Source: an uncultured Burkholderiaceae bacterium (lineage in GTDB: Bacteria; Pseudomonadota; Gammaproteobacteria; Burkholderiales; Burkholderiaceae). From it: DNA of 12,479 nt. The position numbers and the translations under genes are program-made. How positions within the stretch are numbered: position 1 is the first letter of the stretch; every line of letters starts with the position of its first letter. Below the pieces are notes generated by a model. The model did not search any database. It was not told where the DNA came from and worked only from the letters and a program-made list of their open reading frames with translations. The stretch spans positions 1 through 12,479 of the forward strand of contig CALMPB010000513.1 of assembly GCA_937871985.1 (NCBI GenBank), in the 5' to 3' direction. Below, piece by piece: positions 7,462 to 12,479 of the stretch.

Positions 7462-7464
7462 AAT

Positions 7465-9678
7465 CGCGATCTCAAGGCGACCGGCCTCTACACCGCGCGC
7501 GCGCTGAGCTTCGCCGGGGTCGAATATGACATCCTCCGCCACGAGCTGACGCCTGAACAGATCGCGGTGTACGACACCTATGCCGATGCCTGGGCGATCA
7601 TCCATCGCGGCCTTGAAAAGGCGCTCGAACTCACCGGCGTCGTCGACGGCAACGAGGGCAAGACGCTCAACTCGGGCGCGAAGGCCGCGGCGCGCTCGCG
7701 GTTCGAAAGCTGCAAGCAGCGGTTCTTCGGGGCGCTCCTCCTGTCAGCGAAGCTCCCGACCGTCATCGCGGCGATCGAACAGCATCTGGCGGCCGATCAG
7801 TCGGTCGTGCTGCAGCTGGTCAGCACCGCCGAGGCGATCCTCGACCGCCGCCTGGGCGAACTGTCGCCCGACGAGCGCGCCGACCTCGACATCGATCTCT
7901 CCCCGCGCGAGGCCGTGATCGACTATCTGACGCGGGCATTCCCGGTCCAGCAGATGACCTTCTTCCGCGATGACACCGGCGAGGTGCGCTCGCGACCGCT
8001 GTTCGACGAGAGCGGCCACCCGGTCACCAACCCCGAAGCCGAAGCCGAGCGCGACAATCTGGTCGAGCAGCTTTGCGCGCTGCCGCCGATCGCGGCCGTG
8101 CTCGATGCCATCATCACCCGGTTCGGCACCGAGATGGTCGCCGAGGTGACGGGGCGCACCAAGCGCCTCATCACGGTGAGCGGGGGAGGGCAGAAGCTCG
8201 AATCGCGCTCGGCCCGCGCCACGCAGGCCGATTCCGCCGCCTTCATGGAAGGCACCAAGCGCATCCTGGTCTTCTCCGACGCCGGCGGGACCGGGCGGTC
8301 TTATCATGCCAGCCTCGATGCGAAGAACCAGCAGCAACGCGCGCATCTGCTCCTGGAGCCGGGCTGGAGGGCCGATCGCGCGATCCAGGGCCTGGGACGT
8401 ACCCACCGCACGCATCAGGCCTGCTCGCCCCTGTTCCGGCCCGTCACGACCGACTGCAAGGGCGAACTCAGGTTCACCTCGACCATCGCGCGGCGTCTAG
8501 ACAGCCTCGGCGCTCTGACGCGCGGCCAGCGCCAGACCGGGGGGCAGAATCTGTTCGACCCGGCCGATAATCTCGAAAGCGACTACGCCAAGGCGGCGCT
8601 CATCAGCTGGTATCACCTGCTCGTCGCGGGGAAGCTGACCAGCACCAACCTCACCGATTTCCAGCATCGCACCGGCCTGGAACTGCTCGATACCGACGGC
8701 GTGTTGAAGGAGGATCTCCCGCCCATCCAGCGCTGGCTCAACCGGTTGCTGGCGCTGCCGATCGGGCTCCAGAACTGCATCTTTGACGAATTCCTGGCGC
8801 TGGTCGAGGCACGGGTCGCGGCCGCGCGCGAGGCGGGGACACTCGATGTCGGCGTCGAGACGATGACGGTCGAGACCGCGACCGTGCTCGACGATACGAT
8901 CCTGCGCACCGACCCGGTCAGCAAGGCGACCTCGCACCTGCTGACGATCGAGGTGACCCGGCGCCGCAACCCCATGTCGCTCGAGCGCGTGCTGCGCATC
9001 GCCGATACCGACCAGACCGCCGTGTTCGTGCGCAACGGCAAGTCGGGCAAGGTCGCGCTGCGCACCAACGCGCGCTCCTGGCTGACCGAGGACGGGGTGG
9101 CGGTGTCGCGCATCGAACTGATACGTCCGACCCGGCACGAATATCTCGCACTCGACGATCTCTACGAGACGGCCTGGGAGGAATGCAGCCGCGCACGGTT
9201 CGAGGCGGAATGGTCGGCCGAGGTCGACGAGATCCGCGGCAAGCTCGACGTCGAGACGATCCGGCTCGCGACCGGCCTTCTGCTGCCGATCTGGTCGGCG
9301 CTGCCGAGCGACCATCTCGTGGTCAACCGCGTGGTCGATGCCGAGGGTCGCTCCTGGCTCGGGCGCATGGTGTTCCCGGGCGACGTGCCGGCGCTGTTCT
9401 CGAAGATGGGCCTCGACAGCAACGACGTGCTCAGCCCGGCCGAGGTCGCGCGCGCCGCGATGGAGGGCGGGACGGTCACGATCCGGCGACCGTTCGTGTG
9501 CGAGGTGAAGCGCGTACGCGTCAACGCCAAGCCGCGCATCGAGATCAGCGGCGCACCGGCCGACCAGCTCGCGTGGCTCAAGTCGATCGGCTGCTTCACA
9601 GAGATCATCGCCTACAAGACGCGCGTCTTCATCCCCGTCGAGACGGCCGATGCGGTTCTCGCAAAGCTGATGGCCTGA
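7465..9678 (+). CDS. 3' exon: Strawberry-notch helicase, C-terminal half
   Basis: This exon encodes residues 668-1404 of the spliced methyltransferase-helicase. It opens with RDLKATGLYTARALSFAGVE, which continues directly from GGIAAMELVA at the end of the 5' exon. The second helicase lobe contains motif V-like FSDAGGTGRSYHA (spliced residues 937-949) and motif VI-like QGLGRTHRTHQ (975-985), including the arginines that usually contact the ATP gamma phosphate. The remaining roughly 420 residues match no motif I can name and may hold DNA-contact or partner domains. The frame stays open further upstream into the intron (to 7315), but that part is intron sequence and overlaps the maturase gene; no ribosome binding site supports a separate start there. 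The exon should be read only from spliced mRNA. Confidence 0.9.
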   Translation, partial: RDLKATGLYTARALSFAGVEYDILRHELTPEQIAVYDTYADAWAIIHRGLEKALELTGVVDGNEGKTLNSGAKAAARSRFESCKQRFFGALLLSAKLPTVIAAIEQHLAADQSVVLQLVSTAEAILDRRLGELSPDERADLDIDLSPREAVIDYLTRAFPVQQMTFFRDDTGEVRSRPLFDESGHPVTNPEAEAERDNLVEQLCALPPIAAVLDAIITRFGTEMVAEVTGRTKRLITVSGGGQKLESRSARATQADSAAFMEGTKRILVFSDAGGTGRSYHASLDAKNQQQRAHLLLEPGWRADRAIQGLGRTHRTHQACSPLFRPVTTDCKGELRFTSTIARRLDSLGALTRGQRQTGGQNLFDPADNLESDYAKAALISWYHLLVAGKLTSTNLTDFQHRTGLELLDTDGVLKEDLPPIQRWLNRLLALPIGLQNCIFDEFLALVEARVAAAREAGTLDVGVETMTVETATVLDDTILRTDPVSKATSHLLTIEVTRRRNPMSLERVLRIADTDQTAVFVRNGKSGKVALRTNARSWLTEDGVAVSRIELIRPTRHEYLALDDLYETAWEECSRARFEAEWSAEVDEIRGKLDVETIRLATGLLLPIWSALPSDHLVVNRVVDAEGRSWLGRMVFPGDVPALFSKMGLDSNDVLSPAEVARAAMEGGTVTIRRPFVCEVKRVRVNAKPRIEISGAPADQLAWLKSIGCFTEIIAYKTRVFIPVETADAVLAKLMA

Positions 9679-9696
9679 CCGGCACGATAACAGCCA

Positions 9697-9702
9697 GCTA
9701 GC
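9697..9702. repeat. Isolated GCTAGC site after the helicase gene
   Basis: One full GCTAGC with a nearby TAGC (9710-9713) lies between the helicase stop and the ParB-like gene. It is the same motif that is clustered around the partition genes. A single 6-mer can occur by chance, but it falls in an intergenic gap with the matching AGCTAGC context. Confidence 0.3.
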
Positions 9703-9740
9703 AGCAAGGTAGCCGCTTGTCGGCGAGCCCCAGTCGCCCT

Positions 9741-9828
9741 CCCGCCCAAGCGGGAAACGAGAGGGGAGAAGGAGCGGGGAGGGTGTCCGGGTCGGGGGAA
9801 ACACCCGTGCACCGGACACTTTCCCGCT
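9741..9828 (+). promoter_or_regulatory. Leader with competing hairpins before the ParB-like gene
   Basis: Several inverted repeats compete for the same bases. GTGTCCGG (9783-9790) pairs with CCGGACAC (9812-9819), and this stem is extended by AGCGGG (9773-9778) with CCCGCT (9823-9828). Alternatively GGGTGT (9781-9786) pairs with ACACCC (9801-9806), AGCGGGAAA (9749-9757) pairs with TTTCCCGCT (9820-9828), and CCCGC (9741-9745) pairs with GCGGG (9750-9754). The downstream end at 9828 is 3 nt before the ribosome binding site GGAG (9832-9835). This suggests an RNA switch or translational control; alternatively the palindromes are protein operators. Confidence 0.45.
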
Positions 9829-9842
9829 CATGGAGACGATAG

Positions 9843-11891
9843 ATGACCCAGACCGTCAAACTCGCGAAGCTGAAGCGTTCCGAGAAGAACGTGCGCACCA
9901 CCCCGCCCAAGAATATCGAGGCGATGGCCGCCAGCATCCGCGCTCGCGGCATCATGCAGAACCTGCTGGTGACCGCCGCCCGCCCGAAGGGCATGTTCGA
10001 GATAATCGCCGGCGATCGCCGCTATCTCGGTGCGATGATGCTGGCCGAAGCCGGCGAGATCGTTGCCGCCGACTATGACGTGCCGGTCAAGATCATCACC
10101 GGCGACGAGGCGGACCTGCGCGAGGTGTCGCTGACCGAGAATTTCCAGCGCGAGCAGATGACCGTCGCCGAGGAATGCGTCGCGTTCCAGCACTTCCTCA
10201 AGACCGACGGTGACGTCGACGCGGTCGCCAAACGGTTTGGCCAGACCCGCCGCTTCATCGAGGGACGGCTGCGCCTCGCCGATCTTGCCGAACCGATCTT
10301 CGAAGCCCTGGCCGCGGGCAAGATCTCCTACGAGATGGCCAAGGCCTACGGCTCGACGGCCGACAAGGCCAAGCAGGAGCGCGTGTTCGAGCAGTATGGT
10401 CACTCGTCCTACGTCAACGCCGACCAGATCCGTCGCGCGATCGCCAACGACACGATGAAGGCGACGGATCCGATCGCGATCCTGGTCGGTGCCGATGCCT
10501 ATGTCGCCGCGGGCGGCCGCATCGAGCGCGAACTGTTCAGCGAGGACGGTGACCGCTGGACCGACCCGGAACTCGCGCAGACGCTCGCTGCCTCGCTGAT
10601 GGAGGCCGAGGCCAAGCGGCTCGGCGAGGAACTGGGCGTCGCATGGGTGCGCCCCGTCGCCACGACCAGCCTCTACGGCATCACGTCCGACCTCCACCGC
10701 GTGACGCTGCCGGCAGCGCCGCTGACGGACGAGGAACAGACGCGCTGCGACAAGATCGAGGAGCGCGTGCAGGTCATCGAGAGCGATATGGAGGACGAGG
10801 GTATCGATGACGACACCTATGCCGCGCTCGATGCGGAATCGGATCGGCTGCGCGAGGAATATCAGGCGATCCACGACAAGGCGCCCGAGCTGACCGACGA
10901 GGTCAAGGGCCAGGTCGGCGTCTTCCTGACGCTCGGCCGCGACGGCAAGATGACGCTCGACACGACCTATTACAGCGAAACGCCGATCCGCCTGCCCGGG
11001 GACGATCGGCCGCTGCCGTCGTCGCCGTCGTCGCGTCGCACCGCCGACCTGCCGCCCGAGGCGGTCGCTCCTGGCGGCAAGCCGCTCAGCGCGCGGCTCC
11101 ATGACGAACTGGCGGTCCAGCGCCGCGACATCCTCGCCGCCTCGATCCTCGGCGATCCGGGGCTCGCGCTCGACTATATGCTGTTCTGCCTCGCCGACCC
11201 CAGCCACGGCTACGGCCGCTACGGGACGACGGTTCGGGCAGGGCGTCCGCAGGACCCGCAGATGCCCAAGGATCAGCCCGCCACGCAGGCGCAGGTCGCG
11301 ATCGCCGAAGCCCGCGAGGGTCTCGACACGTCGTGGACGGAAGGGTCGAACCCGGTCGAGCGGTTCGAGGCGTTCCGCGCGCTCAGCGACGACGCCAAGG
11401 CGGCCTGGCTCGCGGTCGTGGTGGCGACCTCGCTCGAGGCCAAGCCCGATTACAGCTCGGTCACCACCAACCCGCTCCATGCGCGGCTCGCCTCGATCCT
11501 CGAGATCGAACCCGCCAAATGGTGGCGCCCTACCTCGGCGAACTTCTTCGACCGCGTGTCGAAGGGTACGCTGCTGGCGCTGCTCACCAACGTCGGGGGC
11601 GCGCCGCTCGCGGCCCGCTACATGGCCTCGAAGAAGGGCGAGATCTCGACCAGCTGCGAGAAGCTGTTCGCCGGCGAAGCGATCACCGAGGCGGAGACCA
11701 AGGACGCGGCGCTGGCCTGGGTGCCCGACGCGATGCGGTTCGATCTCGTGTCGGTCGCCGGTGCCGACGAGGCAATCGACGACGAGCCCGGCGATGAGGG
11801 CTTCGACGACGACGACTACGGCGACACCGATGATCTCGGTGCCGACGATGCCGGGATCGACAGCGACGAGGCGCTGATCGCGGCCGAATAG
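9843..11891 (+). CDS. Large ParB-like DNA-binding protein with acidic tail
   Basis: This is a 682-residue member of the ParB/RepB/Spo0J superfamily. The N-terminal ParB nuclease-like domain shows IIAGDRRY (54-61), a variant of the usual GERR motif, and TENFQREQMTVAEE (98-111), matching the conserved N-Q-R and E-E boxes that in ParB proteins bind CTP. A helix-turn-helix region follows (about 124-148, DVDAVAKRFGQTRRFIEGRL). ParB proteins are usually about 300 residues, so more than half of this one is extra. That half has a charged coiled-coil-like stretch (about 297-345) and an Asp/Glu-rich C-terminal tail (about 640-682). No ParA gene is adjacent. It may therefore be a regulator or DNA-loading factor of the helicase module and not a partition protein. 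GGAG 7 nt before the ATG supports the start. A strong terminator follows. Confidence 0.88.
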   Translation: MTQTVKLAKLKRSEKNVRTTPPKNIEAMAASIRARGIMQNLLVTAARPKGMFEIIAGDRRYLGAMMLAEAGEIVAADYDVPVKIITGDEADLREVSLTENFQREQMTVAEECVAFQHFLKTDGDVDAVAKRFGQTRRFIEGRLRLADLAEPIFEALAAGKISYEMAKAYGSTADKAKQERVFEQYGHSSYVNADQIRRAIANDTMKATDPIAILVGADAYVAAGGRIERELFSEDGDRWTDPELAQTLAASLMEAEAKRLGEELGVAWVRPVATTSLYGITSDLHRVTLPAAPLTDEEQTRCDKIEERVQVIESDMEDEGIDDDTYAALDAESDRLREEYQAIHDKAPELTDEVKGQVGVFLTLGRDGKMTLDTTYYSETPIRLPGDDRPLPSSPSSRRTADLPPEAVAPGGKPLSARLHDELAVQRRDILAASILGDPGLALDYMLFCLADPSHGYGRYGTTVRAGRPQDPQMPKDQPATQAQVAIAEAREGLDTSWTEGSNPVERFEAFRALSDDAKAAWLAVVVATSLEAKPDYSSVTTNPLHARLASILEIEPAKWWRPTSANFFDRVSKGTLLALLTNVGGAPLAARYMASKKGEISTSCEKLFAGEAITEAETKDAALAWVPDAMRFDLVSVAGADEAIDDEPGDEGFDDDDYGDTDDLGADDAGIDSDEALIAAE

Positions 11892-11933
11892 CCCCCCGAT
11901 ACCCCCGGCCCGTTCGTCTCCCGGGCACACCTT

Positions 11934-11970
11934 GGCGGCTGTCCCTCACCGGGGCGGCCGCCTTCTTTTT
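11934..11970 (+). terminator. Rho-independent terminator after the ParB-like gene
   Basis: A 12-bp stem pairs GGCGGCTGTCCC (11934-11945) with GGGGCGGCCGCC (11951-11962), with two G-U pairs, around a TCACC loop. It is followed by TTCTTTTT (11963-11970). This should end transcription of the helicase/ParB-like unit and separates it from the ArdC-like gene, which then needs its own promoter in 11971-12016. Confidence 0.9.
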
Positions 11971-12016
11971 ACCCGCGGACCGTCACGCGTGGCCCGCGTA
12001 TCGAGGGAGCTTTCCC

Positions 12017-12425
12017 ATGACCTTTCACCGCAAATCGACTGCGCCACGCCGCGATGTCGCGGCCGAGATCACCAACCTCATAATCGCCAAGCTTGAAGCC
12101 GGCGTCCTGCCCTGGTCGCGCCCCTGGGGACTGACCGGGGCAGGGGGGCGACCGCTGCGGCATTGCGGCACGCCCTACACCGGCATCAACGCGCTCTATC
12201 TCTGGGCGATCGGCGACGCCCAGGGGTTCTCTGGCCGCAACTGGATGACCTACCGACAGGCGACCGAGTTGGGCGGACAGGTACGGCGCGGCGAGCATGG
12301 CGCGCACAGCGTCTATTATTCGACCTTCTCGAAAACCGAGGCGGACCGCGTCACCGGCGAGGCGGCGACGAAGAATATCCGGTTCCTGCGCTCGTACACG
12401 GTGTTCAACGTCGATCAGATCGACG
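12017..12425 (+). CDS. ArdC-like antirestriction protein, 5' exon (interrupted)
   Basis: The reading frame encodes an ArdC N-terminal domain (DUF1738 type), a single-stranded DNA-binding domain found in plasmid antirestriction proteins. It contains LEAGVLPWSRPW (27-38), the GTPYTGINALYL segment (51-62), NWMTYRQA (75-82), GGQVRRGEHG (87-96) and YTVFNVDQIDG (127-137). Complete relatives continue for roughly 150-200 more residues with a zincin-like metallopeptidase domain, which is absent here. The frame breaks after the first base of the Gly137 codon, where GTGCG starts a second group II intron; unspliced reading would stop at 12436 after three codons. The spliced gene continues beyond the window. 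A ribosome binding site GGGAG (12005-12009) lies 7 nt before the ATG and sits in a small GGGA/TCCC hairpin. It follows the terminator, so it is transcribed separately. Confidence 0.85.
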
Positions 12426-12479
12426 GTGCGCTGTGAAAGCGTGAGTAATGGAGTATCTCAAGTGAGATTAGGATAGCTG
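12426..12479 (+). mobile_element. 5' end of a second group II intron (runs off the window)
   Basis: The sequence starts GTGCG at the point where the ArdC-like frame breaks. Its first helices align with those of the intron at 4881: GCGCT (12428-12432) with AGCGT (12438-12442) replaces GCGCC/GGCGC with a compensating U-A pair, and ATCTC (12455-12459) with GAGAT (12464-12468) replaces GATGA/TCATC. Both are preceded or followed by shared strings, GGAGT before the second hairpin and GGATAGCTG after it. Different stem bases with kept pairing show this is a related but distinct intron and not a recent copy. The rest, including any maturase, lies outside. Confidence 0.8.

Larger units (their letters stand above)
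4881..7464 (+). mobile_element. Complete group II intron with encoded reverse transcriptase/maturase
   Basis: This is a self-splicing retroelement of 2584 nt inserted in sense orientation in the methyltransferase-helicase gene. The 5' end is GTGCGCC, matching the bacterial GUGYG consensus, and the 3' end is AT, matching AY. Near the 5' end are hairpins GCGCC/GGCGC (4883-4887 with 4893-4897) and GATGA/TCATC (4911-4915 with 4920-4924). Domains I-III occupy about 4881-5500 and contain no gene. The intron protein fills domain IV, and domains V (7380-7413) and VI (7417-7461) close the element. Exon-binding segments pair with the 5' exon: TGGAACT (4867-4873) with AGTTCCA (5121-5127), and GTCGCG (4875-4880) with TGCGAC (5210-5215). 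The base before EBS1 (G5209) can pair with the first base of the 3' exon (C7465), the delta-delta' arrangement of subgroup IIA. Splicing joins the exons in frame. All parts look intact, so it is probably active or recently so. Confidence 0.95.

Noticed and set aside
7315..7464. The helicase C-terminal frame read as an independent gene from a start at 7315.
   Set aside because: The first 50 codons are intron sequence covering the maturase end and domains V and VI. The true continuation begins at 7465 after splicing.
9741..9757. CCCGC/GCGGG hairpin considered as a terminator after the helicase gene.
   Set aside because: The stem is only 5 bp and is followed by AAA, not a T-tract.
8497..9831. 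A 444-codon open frame on the minus strand.
   Set aside because: It is a shadow of the helicase 3' exon, with no recognisable domain and no ribosome binding site.
9828..11930. A 700-codon open frame on the minus strand, slightly longer than the plus-strand gene.
   Set aside because: The plus strand carries clear ParB motifs and a ribosome binding site. The minus frame is low-complexity in composition and runs through the leader and toward the terminator.
1..12479. CRISPR arrays, tRNA and rRNA genes.
   Set aside because: No regularly spaced repeat array with unique spacers and no tRNA- or rRNA-like sequence was seen; the GCTAGC repeats are too short and irregular for CRISPR.

Overview
The window looks like part of a plasmid or integrative element from a GC-rich alphaproteobacterium, most likely of the Sphingomonadales. 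This rests on codon use, on protein families I recognise as common on sphingomonad plasmids, and on the dense set of maintenance and transfer-linked genes with no housekeeping genes. No database search was possible, so the taxonomic call is inference.

Layout. On the minus strand (32-673) lies a secreted lytic transglycosylase cut short in its catalytic domain. The cut falls at a pair of 11-bp direct repeats at the window edge that look like an insertion-sequence end. On the plus strand follows a compact partition cassette: a small ParA ATPase (896-1525) and a ribbon-helix-helix partner (1526-1834). Clusters of GCTAGC motifs flank it on both sides and are candidate centromere/operator sites. 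Next comes a plasmid module: a zinc-finger/Toprim primase-like protein (1982-2821), a very large DNA methyltransferase plus Strawberry-notch helicase gene (2880-9678, interrupted), a large ParB-like protein (9843-11891) ending at a strong Rho-independent terminator (11934-11970), and the start of an ArdC-like antirestriction gene (12017 onward).

The main feature is that two of these genes are interrupted by group II introns in the sense orientation. The first intron, 4881-7464 (2584 nt), can be delimited to the base. It starts GTGCG, ends AT, and has a domain V hairpin, a domain VI with a bulged A 7 nt from the 3' end, a complete reverse transcriptase/maturase/HNH protein, and EBS1 and EBS2 segments that pair with the 5' exon. 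Its removal joins codon 667 in frame to the 3' exon and restores a 1404-residue methyltransferase-helicase. The second intron begins at 12426 inside a codon of the ArdC-like gene and runs off the window. Its first 54 nt fold like the start of the first intron, with compensating base changes in two helices.

How the genes may work together (inference): ParA/RHH would segregate the replicon. The Toprim protein, methyltransferase-helicase, ParB-like protein and ArdC-like protein form a block of DNA-handling and possibly anti-restriction functions useful when a plasmid enters a new host. Expression of at least two of these genes would depend on intron splicing. Leader hairpins that overlap or abut the ribosome binding sites precede the helicase and ParB-like genes.
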